DNA from: Clostridiaceae bacterium
Lineage (GTDB): Bacteria; Bacillota; Clostridia; Oscillospirales; Acutalibacteraceae
Assembly: GCA_904501705.1 (NCBI GenBank)
Contig: CAJGCA010000071.1
Coordinates: 1-7,439, forward strand
Direction: 5' to 3'
DNA: 7,439 nt
Made by a program: the position numbers and the translations under genes. The notes under the pieces are model-generated. The model searched no databases. It was not told the origin of the DNA and worked only from the letters and a program-made list of their open reading frames with translations. Below, in pieces: positions 1 through 5,812 of this stretch. Numbering within the stretch: the stretch's first letter is position 1; each line of letters starts with the position of its first letter.

Positions 1-1293
1 AAGACCCTGCAGGTCATCACGCTGATGCTCGCGGCGAAGCAGCGCGGCGAGGGCGGGGAGCCCTCGCTGGTGGTGTGCCCGACCTCGGTGGTGCTCGGTT
101 GGGAGCGGGAGATCGCCCGCTTTGCCCCCGATCTGCGGGTGCTGTGCGTCATCGGCGACGCCGCCACCCGCGCCGCCCTGCTCGAGCGGGCGGGGGAGTA
201 CGATGTGCTCGTCACCTCGTACGATATGCTTAAGCGGGACATCGCGCTGTACGAGCCGATGCACTTTCATTACCACATCCTCGATGAGGCGCAATATATC
301 AAAAACAGCACCACCCAGAACGCGCGCGCCGTCAAGCTCATCCGCGCCTCCCAGCGCTTTGCGCTGACCGGCACGCCGATGGAAAACCGCCTGTCGGAGC
401 TGTGGAGCATCTTTGATTTTTTGATGCCGGGCCTGCTGTTCTCGTATACGAAATTCCGCGCGCGGTTTGAGCAGCCGATTTTGCGCGGGCAGGACACCCG
501 CGCGCTCGAGCGGCTCGGGCAGATGGTGTCGCCCTTCATCCTGCGGCGACTCAAGCGGGACGTGCTTACCGAACTGCCGAAAAAGACCGAGCGGGTGCTG
601 CCCGCGACGATGGACACCGCCCAGCGGCAGGTGTACCTCGCCACCCTGCAGGAGCTGCGCGGACAGCTTATCGGCGGCGGGCGGCTCAGCGGGCACAGCC
701 GGATGACGGTGCTCGCGATGCTCACCCGCCTGCGGCAGATCTGCTGCGACCCGCGGCTGTGTTGCGAGGGCTACACGGGCGAGAGTTGTAAACTCGAAGC
801 GTGTATGGAGCTTATACGCGAGGCGGCGGATGGCGGGCATAAGGCGCTGCTGTTCTCCCAGTTCACCTCGATGCTGGAGCTCTTGCGCCATCGCTTGGAG
901 CAAGAGGGGATTCCATATTATCTTCTGCAGGGCTCGACCCCGAAGGAGGAGCGCGCCCGACTCGTCGAGGCGTTCAACAGCGACACCACCCCCGTGTTCC
1001 TTATCTCGCTTAAGGCGGGCGGCACGGGGCTGAACCTCACGGGCGCGGACGTGGTCATCCACTACGACCCGTGGTGGAATCTGTCGGTGCAGAATCAGGC
1101 AACCGACCGCGCCTACCGCATCGGGCAGAAGAACCCCGTGCAGGTGGTAAGGCTCATCGCGGAGGACACCGTCGAAGAGCGCATCCTGCGCCTGCAGGAG
1201 GACAAATGGCAGCTTGCCGAGTCGGTCGTCGGCGTGCAGGGTGTCTCCATCGAGCGGATGTCCGCCGAGGAACTGCTCGCGATTTTGGGGTAG
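1..1293 (+). CDS. SNF2/Swi2-family DEAD-like ATPase (helicase-related), C-terminal part; 5' end outside window
   Basis: ATP-driven double-stranded-DNA translocase of helicase superfamily 2, SNF2 group. The reading frame is open from base 1, and the first visible residues (KTLQVI) are the end of a Walker A motif of the usual form GLGKT, so the N-terminal part is missing. In the 430 visible residues I see motif Ia (VVCPTSVVLGW, about 24-34), motif II DEAQ (95-98), motif III LTGTPMENRLSELW (about 122-135), the SNF2 linker ILRRLKRDVLTELP (about 180-193), motif IV (KALLFSQFTSML), motif V LKAGGTGLNLT (337-347) and motif VI QATDRAYRIGQ (366-376). A Cys-rich stretch (CCDPRLCC) follows the linker. Full-length Firmicutes relatives are often near 1,000 residues with an N-terminal SWIM zinc finger, which cannot be checked here. 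The specific cellular role is unknown. The C-terminus (SAEELLAILG) looks natural for the family. The TAG stop lies in the end of the inverted-repeat element that follows. Family assignment is very secure. Confidence 0.96.
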   Translation, partial: KTLQVITLMLAAKQRGEGGEPSLVVCPTSVVLGWEREIARFAPDLRVLCVIGDAATRAALLERAGEYDVLVTSYDMLKRDIALYEPMHFHYHILDEAQYIKNSTTQNARAVKLIRASQRFALTGTPMENRLSELWSIFDFLMPGLLFSYTKFRARFEQPILRGQDTRALERLGQMVSPFILRRLKRDVLTELPKKTERVLPATMDTAQRQVYLATLQELRGQLIGGGRLSGHSRMTVLAMLTRLRQICCDPRLCCEGYTGESCKLEACMELIREAADGGHKALLFSQFTSMLELLRHRLEQEGIPYYLLQGSTPKEERARLVEAFNSDTTPVFLISLKAGGTGLNLTGADVVIHYDPWWNLSVQNQATDRAYRIGQKNPVQVVRLIAEDTVEERILRLQEDKWQLAESVVGVQGVSIERMSAEELLAILG

Positions 1294-1544
1294 GGTGAGC
1301 AGTTAAACTCGAACCCGCCGCAAAGCGGGATATTTCGGTGCTTTTTGCTCCGCCCGTGCTCGCAAGGCGCGAGCATTCCTTCGCCCGATCGAAACAAAAA
1401 CCCCTCGAAATCTCCTCGCTTTGCGGTCGTAGATTTTGGAAAGAGCGAATTTTTGTTCAACCGAGGCGAAGAACCGTATTTTAGCAAAGGATGAGCGAAA
1501 ATTCGCCTCTCCAAAACGGAGTTCGCGTTTGACTGCTCACCCTA
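1291..1544. mobile_element. MITE-like palindromic element with TA-bounded terminal inverted repeats
   Basis: The two ends are inverted copies: bases 1291-1314 match the reverse complement of 1521-1544 at 22 of 24 positions, beginning TAGGGTGAGCAGT and ending ACTGCTCACCCTA. If the outer TA on each side is a target duplication, the inverted repeat proper starts GGGTGAGC; TA duplication is the habit of IS630/mariner elements. The inner sequence also folds back imperfectly: TTTTTGTT and GGCGAAG-like blocks at 1443-1470 resemble the reverse complement of 1381-1400, and the apex stem pairs 1406-1413 with 1431-1438. Local hairpins lie at 1314-1329 and 1357-1375 (TGCTCGC/GCGAGCA). No transposase is encoded. 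Short open frames inside it look spurious. It fills nearly all of the gap between the SNF2 and foldase genes. It could instead be a structured RNA or a long terminator-like repeat. The palindrome is certain; the mobile origin is inferred. Confidence 0.7.
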
Positions 1545-1558
1545 ATCAAACAAAATCC

Positions 1559-1587
1559 TTTACAAAAAGCAAAAACGATAGTATAAT
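1559..1587 (+). promoter_or_regulatory. Vegetative (sigma-A type) promoter of the foldase lipoprotein gene
   Basis: A -35 box TTTACA (1559-1564) and a perfect -10 box TATAAT (1582-1587) are separated by exactly 17 bases. The -35 begins 15 bases after the right end of the palindromic element, so that element sits directly upstream of the promoter. Transcription would start near 1594 and give a leader of roughly 40 bases. Confidence 0.85.
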
Positions 1588-1600
1588 GTTTCCCACAAGT

Positions 1601-1613
1601 GTCCATATTGGAC
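1601..1613 (+). promoter_or_regulatory. Small inverted repeat in the foldase leader, next to the ribosome binding site
   Basis: GTCCA-TAT-TGGAC is a perfect 5-bp inverted repeat with a 3-base centre. It lies just after the predicted transcription start and directly before the ribosome binding site (AAAGGAAGGA, 1615-1624). The position would suit a small operator or a weak leader hairpin. A 5-bp repeat can also arise by chance, so a function is only a suggestion. Confidence 0.3.
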
Positions 1614-1632
1614 GAAAGGAAGGAACACGGAT

Positions 1633-2745
1633 ATGAAAAATGTTAAGCGTATTCTCGGCCTTGTGTTGGCGTGCGCGATGTTGCTCACGGTGCTGGCGGG
1701 TTGCTCGATGCCGAAGATCATCCTCGGCGGTACTCCCACGACCGTCGGCACCATCGACGGCAAAGAGGTCGCTACGGGCGAATACCTCGCGTATATGTAC
1801 ATCCAATTTATGGACGTGTATTTCTCGCAGGGGCTTTACCAGTATGCGCAGTACGGAATGGACGGCTGGGGGCAGGAACTGACCTACGGCGAGGGCGATT
1901 CTGCGCAGAAGGTGTCGGTGGAGGAGTATATCCGCCTCGCCACCCGCGACGATATGCTCACGCAGGCGGCGATGCGCCAGCTGATGGCGAAGTATGAAAT
2001 CACCTGGGACGAGGAAGAACTGAAGAATCTTGAGGAGAGCTTCTCGTCGGCGAACGAAGAGGAGTTCCTCTCGATGGGCATCAGCAAGGAGCACCTGCTT
2101 AACGCCTACAAGAACAGCAGTCTCAACCAACCCGCACTACTGAACGGTCTGTACGGCAAGGGCGGTGAGCGTGAGGTAGCCGAGGCGGATCTCAAGAAGT
2201 ATTTCGACGAGAATTACCTCTCTTACAAGATCATCTCCGTCAGCCTGACCGACACCGATGGCAAGGAGCTCAGCGCCACCAATAAAAAGGTGTACACCGA
2301 TATGCTGAACGGCTACCTCGCGGACTATAACAAGGATAAGAATTTCGAGGCGGTCGTGGATACCTACAACAAGTACAACGCCGAGAAGAACGAGTCCACC
2401 GAGAAGGTCGAGGCCTCCAAGGACGAGGACAACCGCAAGAATGCCGACGCGACCGATATGGACGAGTATCTCGTCAAGGAAATCCGCAAGCTCGAGGTCG
2501 GCAAGGCGGCCGTCGTCGAGTATAAGGCGAGCGGCTCTACCCCCACCGCGGCGCTTATTCTGCGTCTGGATCCCAACAGCGATAAGGATCTGTATGCCGA
2601 CTCCAATGAGGCGATCATCCGCAAGCTGAAGGGTGAGGAACTGGAGAAAGAGATCGCCGATCTCGCCGCGAAGGTGCAGATCGACCTCAAGAAGAGCGCT
2701 GTCAAGAAGTGCGATCCCAAGAAGTTTGAAGAAATGATGTATTGA
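1633..2745 (+). CDS. Lipoprotein resembling a PrsA/SurA-type extracytoplasmic foldase
   Basis: A 370-residue exported lipoprotein. A lysine-containing N-terminus and hydrophobic stretch lead to the lipobox LAGC, with the lipidated Cys at 24, so the mature protein should be anchored to the outer face of the membrane. Residues about 40-175 (GTIDGKEVATGEYLAYMYI, then helix-rich sequence) fit a SurA/PrsA N-terminal chaperone domain. Residues about 190-315 follow the order of a parvulin peptidyl-prolyl isomerase: a strand (SYKIISVSL), helix, acidic linker, then LEVGKAAVVEYKASG and ALILRLDP. The usual HIL histidine and GGDLG-type motif are absent, so isomerase activity is doubtful. The C-terminus is charged and helical. 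The ATG is supported by AAAGGAAGGA about 8 bases upstream, the signal peptide and a strong promoter. The gene stands alone and ends at a terminator. It could also be a divergent lipoprotein of unknown role. The lipoprotein call is near certain; the foldase call is moderate. Confidence 0.8.
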   Translation: MKNVKRILGLVLACAMLLTVLAGCSMPKIILGGTPTTVGTIDGKEVATGEYLAYMYIQFMDVYFSQGLYQYAQYGMDGWGQELTYGEGDSAQKVSVEEYIRLATRDDMLTQAAMRQLMAKYEITWDEEELKNLEESFSSANEEEFLSMGISKEHLLNAYKNSSLNQPALLNGLYGKGGEREVAEADLKKYFDENYLSYKIISVSLTDTDGKELSATNKKVYTDMLNGYLADYNKDKNFEAVVDTYNKYNAEKNESTEKVEASKDEDNRKNADATDMDEYLVKEIRKLEVGKAAVVEYKASGSTPTAALILRLDPNSDKDLYADSNEAIIRKLKGEELEKEIADLAAKVQIDLKKSAVKKCDPKKFEEMMY

Positions 2746-2746
2746 T

Positions 2747-2792
2747 AAAAAGCAGCCGCTCCGTGCATTCGAAACGGGGCGGCTGCTTTTTT
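2747..2792. terminator. Bidirectional intrinsic terminator between convergent genes
   Basis: GCAGCCGC (2752-2759) pairs perfectly with GCGGCTGC (2779-2786). The stem extends inward through a T-G wobble and CCG/CGG, leaving an 11-base loop. It is flanked by AAAAA on the left and TTTTTT on the right, so an RNA from either strand ends in a hairpin followed by a U run. It starts one base after the foldase stop codon and lies 25 bases beyond the stop of the minus-strand gene, so it can end both transcripts. Confidence 0.92.
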
Positions 2793-2817
2793 ATGATGTT
2801 CTGCGCCAGCGCCTCCC

Positions 2818-3129
2818 TCAGCTCGTGTAATCCTCGAGGATGAGGTACAACTTCTCCGCCTTTTCCACTCGTACACCCGCTTCCACCTGCGCGCGCTGCT
2901 CCTCGGGCAGTCCCGCAACGTCGGTGTCGAGGATCTGCATCGGGTAATTGTCTGCTCCTTCGAACACCGCTACCTTGCCCTCCCACACGCCGATGGTGTA
3001 GGCGGGCGGTGGGGTATAGTGAGCAGTTTTGGACGGCAGCAGAAATTTGAAGATGATAAACAATGCCACCGCCGCGACGGCTGCGGCGGCAGACAGAGCC
3101 AGAAAAACCGTCCGTGTCGTGGTACGCAT
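2818..3129 (-). CDS. Small single-span membrane protein, BofC C-terminal-domain-like
   Basis: A 103-residue protein with a short, basic N-terminus (MRTTTR), one hydrophobic segment (about 8-31, Ala/Val/Phe/Leu rich), a PPP linker and an external domain of about 60 residues: YTIGVWEGKVAVFEG, then MQILDTDVAGLPEEQRAQVE, GVRVE and the terminal LILEDYTS. This pattern (a 'GKVAVFE' strand, a 'LP..' helix, an 'EDYTS/EDYCS' end) is one I recall from short clostridial proteins annotated as BofC C-terminal-domain-like. BofC of Bacillus subtilis restrains the SpoIVB protease at a sporulation checkpoint, but these short proteins have no established role and this one lacks the rest of BofC. The start is supported by AAAGGGGGG (3138-3146 on the complement), 8 bases upstream. 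The gene converges on the foldase gene and is divergent from the PBP gene. A real gene is very likely; the family is moderate. Confidence 0.8.
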   Translation of the reverse strand: MRTTTRTVFLALSAAAAVAAVALFIIFKFLLPSKTAHYTPPPAYTIGVWEGKVAVFEGADNYPMQILDTDVAGLPEEQRAQVEAGVRVEKAEKLYLILEDYTS

Positions 3130-3184
3130 ACGGCGCGCCCCCCTTTGTTGCTTCTTGCCTTTTATCGTGTCCGTTGGGAGGCAA

Positions 3185-3218
3185 AATATACGCGCAAGTC
3201 ACTTACAGGCGACTTACA
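3185..3218 (-). promoter_or_regulatory. Possible promoter/operator of the minus-strand gene: TATATT box with 11-bp-spaced direct repeats
   Basis: Reading the minus strand, TATATT (3190 down to 3185) could be a -10 box about 55 bases before the ATG at 3129. The sequence 17 bases upstream is a poor -35. The same area holds two copies of ACTTACA on the plus strand (3201-3207 and 3212-3218), 11 bp apart, which is one helical turn. Tandem repeats of this kind over a weak -35 are typical of sites for activators of the OmpR/PhoP type. The repeats are seen; their function is inferred. Confidence 0.3.
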
Positions 3219-3255
3219 TAACAAAACGACGGATTTTTTTGGATAAATTTCCCCG

Positions 3256-3304
3256 TTTTTGCAATTTTTTTGCATTTTAGGTTTGACATTTTGCGCTTTT
3301 TGCA
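3256..3304. repeat. Helically spaced T-tract repeats (TTTTTGCA) around the PBP promoter
   Basis: TTTTTGCA occurs at 3256-3263, 3267-3274 and 3297-3304, with a related TTTTGCG at 3289-3295. The start-to-start steps (11, about 21-22 and about 8-9 bases) lie close to whole turns of DNA. Two copies lie upstream of the -35 box and one lies within the spacer. Phased T-tracts suggest intrinsic bending or an UP-like element. A general AT bias of the intergenic region could also produce them. Confidence 0.4.
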
Positions 3305-3311
3305 ATACTAT
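3283..3311 (+). promoter_or_regulatory. Promoter of the penicillin-binding protein operon
   Basis: A perfect -35 box TTGACA (3283-3288) is followed, after exactly 17 bases, by TACTAT (3306-3311), which matches the -10 consensus at four of six positions. A leader of about 70 bases reaches the ATG at 3389. A TATAAT lies further down at 3332-3337 but has no suitable -35 box. Confidence 0.75.
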
Positions 3312-3340
3312 TAATGTGGTATGTCATTTAGTATAATAAC

Positions 3341-3367
3341 AGATGTTCTTTTAAGATAAGAACATCT
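3341..3367 (+). promoter_or_regulatory. Perfect 10-bp hairpin in the leader of the PBP gene
   Basis: AGATGTTCTT (3341-3350) and AAGAACATCT (3358-3367) are exact inverted copies with a 7-base loop. The 3' arm ends 6 bases before the ribosome binding site (AAGGAG, 3374-3379) and there is no T-run after it, so it does not look like a terminator. In RNA it would be a stable stem just before the ribosome site. As DNA it could be a dimeric repressor site downstream of the promoter. The structure is certain; the role is inferred. Confidence 0.65.
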
Positions 3368-3388
3368 TGACGGAAGGAGAACAGGGAT

Positions 3389-5812
3389 ATGGCAAACGGC
3401 TCCCGTTCATTCGCGGATAAAGTGAAGCTGTGGCTTGGCGAACTGCTCGCGAAGCTCAAGAAGCTTGCTCGCGACATCCGAAAAAAGAATAAGCATCCGC
3501 TACGGTCGCTGTTGGGGAGTATCGGTAAGTGTGTGCTGACGGTCGCGCTTGTCGGTGTGATCTCCGCGTGCATCGTCGGCGCTGTGCTGGTGGTGTACGT
3601 TGTCAGCACCTTTGATGCGACGGGCAAGCTGCCCGAGCTTGGAAAATTCTCGATGGAAAACCGCTCGGTCATCTATGTGATGAACGACGACGGCGAATAC
3701 GAGGAGTACCAGAATCTGCTCGGCGGTAACACCGTGTGGACCGACCTCGAGAAGATCCCCGTCAATCTGCAAAATGCCGTTATTGCCATCGAGGACGAGC
3801 GTTTCCGCGAGCACGAGGGCGTTGACTGGAAGCGTACCATTGGTGCGATGGTTAACCTCGTTGCCAACCGCGTGTTTAATCTCGGCACAACCGAGTACGG
3901 CGGCTCGAGTATCACCCAGCAGCTCATCAAGGTGACCACGCAGAACGATGATCATACCATTCAGCGTAAGATCAACGAGATCCTGCTTGCTATCGAGCTC
4001 GAGAAGAGCGAGTACACCAAGGATCAGGTGCTGGAGGGCTATCTGAACAATATGCCGCTGACGGGCGAGCTCGTCGGTGTCGGCATTGGGGCGCGCTATT
4101 ATTTCGGTAAGGAAGTCAGCGACCTGTCGCTTGCGGAATGCGCGGTGATGGCGAGTATCACCAACAACCCTAGCGTGTATGACCCGTATACTCACCCTGA
4201 GAACATCCGCACTCGTCAGCGCATCGTGCTGTCGATGATGTACCAGCAGGGGTTCATCACCGAGGACGAATACGTGCAGGCGCTTAACGAGGAATTGGTC
4301 TTTAAGAGCAGTGCCGCGCACCAGTCGATTCAGGACTATTACGTTGACCAGGTCATCGAGGACGTGATCAACGATCTGATGGATGAGTACGGCTACTCCT
4401 ACAACTACGCCGAGAATATGGTGTTCTACGGCGGTCTCAACATCTATTCCGCCGAGGATCCCGATCTGCAGAAGGCGGTTGAGGAGATCTACGCGAACGA
4501 GAAGAATTACCCTGCCCTGCGGCAGAAGGATACGGAGCACCCGCAGACGGCGTTCATTGCGGTCGACTACGACGGTCGTGTGATCGCGACCATCGGCGGT
4601 CGAGGTGAGAAGACCGCCAACCGCGTGCTCAACCGCTCGACGCAGTCGGTGCGTTCACCCGGCTCGTCCATCAAGCCCATCACCGCGTACGGCCCCGCCG
4701 TCGCGCTGGATCTGGTACACTATTCTTCGATGGTGCGGGATGCGCCCATCCTGTTGCCCGATGGCACCAAGTGGCCGCACAACTATGAGATGAAGACCAC
4801 CCCCGACAACGGCGACGTGCTGCTCGGTGTGGCCCTGCAGAAGTCGCTCAATACCGTAGCCGCCCGTCTGGTACAGCAGCTCACTCCTCAGAGAAGCTAT
4901 GAGTATGCGACCAACATCTTCCAGTTATCCACGCTGGTGGAGAATAAGGCGATCGGCGGCAGCATCTTCACGGATAAGGATCTGTCCCCGTTGGCGCTCG
5001 GCGCGTTCACCGAGGGCGTGACCGCGCGGGATATGGCAACCGCCTACGGTGTGTATGGCAGCGGTGGTTATCACAACGATTCGTTCACGTACTATTCCGT
5101 CACCACGGGCGACATCGGCGATGAGACGCCGCTGCTCGAGGGCGGTAAGAACGCCGTTGAGGTGTTGGATGCCGAGACCAGCTACGTGATGATCAAGCTG
5201 ATGCAACGCGTCACCACCTATGGCACGGCGGCCGATCTGGCCAAGTCGTGGCCCGGTTGGGAGATCTACGGCAAGACCGGTACCTCCGAGAGTAACCGCG
5301 ACGTGTATTTCACCGGCGGCACGCCGTATTATGCGGCGGCGAGCTGGTTCGGCTACGATAACAACCAGGTGATGATCAGCACCCAGACGGGTTACGCGAA
5401 AAGCCTGTGGAACAAGGCGATGAAGGTGCTGCATAAGAACCTGCAGATTAAGGAATTCAAGGTGCCCGAAGGTGTGCAGACGTGGAAATACTGCACCGTG
5501 ACGGGACAGCGCGCGACCTCCGCCTGCACCAAGACGGATACGGGCTGGTACAAGTCGAGCAATATTCCGGATTACTGCTCGGCGCATAAGGGTGCACCGC
5601 TCAACCCCGATGGCTCGTTGCCCGAGACCGCGCCGCCCACTTCCTCGACTCCGTCGACGGGTAGCACGACAGCCACCACCGGCAGCAGCACTTCCGCCGA
5701 GAGCACGACCACGACCTCGACTACGACCACGACTACAACCTCGACTCCAGCATCGACCGAGGCTTCCGAGCCCACGACCACGACCGCCGCTCAGGTGGGA
5801 GAGGACGCGTGA
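3389..5812 (+). CDS. Class A penicillin-binding protein (bifunctional transglycosylase/transpeptidase, PBP1A/PonA type)
   Basis: Polymerises lipid II into glycan strands and cross-links their stem peptides at the outer face of the membrane. The 807 residues hold a Lys/Arg-rich cytoplasmic N-terminus, one membrane span (about 48-74), and a glycosyltransferase-51 domain with EDERFREHEG (putative catalytic Glu135), GGSSITQQL (171-179), RKINEIL (Glu197), LEGYLNN (215-221) and an AECAVMASITNNP block. The transpeptidase domain has all three signatures: SSIK (Ser426, Lys429), SLN (486-488) and KTG (629-631). A short segment with Cys702, Cys713 and Cys730 follows, as in other clostridial PBPs, then a Thr/Ser-rich tail (about 750-799) ending QVGEDA. 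Both active sites look intact. The ATG is supported by AAGGAG 9 bases upstream. It is the first gene of an operon, and its TGA overlaps the GTG of the next gene. Product certainty is very high; which paralogue it is cannot be told. Confidence 0.98.
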   Translation: MANGSRSFADKVKLWLGELLAKLKKLARDIRKKNKHPLRSLLGSIGKCVLTVALVGVISACIVGAVLVVYVVSTFDATGKLPELGKFSMENRSVIYVMNDDGEYEEYQNLLGGNTVWTDLEKIPVNLQNAVIAIEDERFREHEGVDWKRTIGAMVNLVANRVFNLGTTEYGGSSITQQLIKVTTQNDDHTIQRKINEILLAIELEKSEYTKDQVLEGYLNNMPLTGELVGVGIGARYYFGKEVSDLSLAECAVMASITNNPSVYDPYTHPENIRTRQRIVLSMMYQQGFITEDEYVQALNEELVFKSSAAHQSIQDYYVDQVIEDVINDLMDEYGYSYNYAENMVFYGGLNIYSAEDPDLQKAVEEIYANEKNYPALRQKDTEHPQTAFIAVDYDGRVIATIGGRGEKTANRVLNRSTQSVRSPGSSIKPITAYGPAVALDLVHYSSMVRDAPILLPDGTKWPHNYEMKTTPDNGDVLLGVALQKSLNTVAARLVQQLTPQRSYEYATNIFQLSTLVENKAIGGSIFTDKDLSPLALGAFTEGVTARDMATAYGVYGSGGYHNDSFTYYSVTTGDIGDETPLLEGGKNAVEVLDAETSYVMIKLMQRVTTYGTAADLAKSWPGWEIYGKTGTSESNRDVYFTGGTPYYAAASWFGYDNNQVMISTQTGYAKSLWNKAMKVLHKNLQIKEFKVPEGVQTWKYCTVTGQRATSACTKTDTGWYKSSNIPDYCSAHKGAPLNPDGSLPETAPPTSSTPSTGSTTATTGSSTSAESTTTTSTTTTTTTSTPASTEASEPTTTTAAQVGEDA
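5705..5746 (+). repeat. Tandem hexamer repeat encoding the Thr-rich PBP tail
   Basis: Seven six-base units of the pattern ACGACC/ACGACT/TCGACT/ACAACC run in frame and encode residues 773-786 of the PBP, almost all Thr with two Ser. Because the unit is a multiple of three, gain or loss of copies would change tail length without breaking the frame. Similar but less regular Thr codons continue on both sides. Confidence 0.8.

Noticed and set aside
1..1293. SNF2 ATPase as part of a phage-defence system such as DISARM
   Set aside because: No methylase, nuclease, phospholipase-D-like or other defence genes are near. The neighbours are housekeeping genes, although the upstream side is not visible.
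1113..1514. Minus-strand open frame of 133 codons over the end of the SNF2 gene and the palindromic element
   Set aside because: Half of it lies antisense to clear SNF2 motifs and the rest is repeat DNA. It has no domain pattern, so it looks like a by-product of the repeat.
1436..1636. Plus-strand open frame of 66 codons inside the palindromic element
   Set aside because: It runs through the inverted repeat, the foldase promoter and its ribosome binding site. A gene there is not credible.
1546..2130. Long minus-strand open frame opposite the foldase gene
   Set aside because: It is antisense to a clear lipoprotein with a signal peptide and promoter. In GC-rich DNA such frames arise from codon bias.
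3017..3030. GTGAGCAGTTTT resembling the end of the palindromic element
   Set aside because: Only about 10 bases match, it lies inside the BofC-like coding sequence, and no partner repeat is nearby. Chance is the simpler reading.
2702..3202. 166-codon minus-strand open frame overlapping the BofC-like gene
   Set aside because: It spans the terminator and the promoter region, is in another frame than the better protein, and lacks its membrane span and conserved end.
3332..3337. TATAAT as a second promoter for the PBP gene
   Set aside because: No acceptable -35 box lies 16-18 bases upstream, whereas the TTGACA promoter at 3283 is well formed.
3500..4540. 346-codon minus-strand open frame opposite the PBP
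   Set aside because: It is antisense to the conserved glycosyltransferase domain and has no recognisable domain. It is a shadow of GC-rich codon use.
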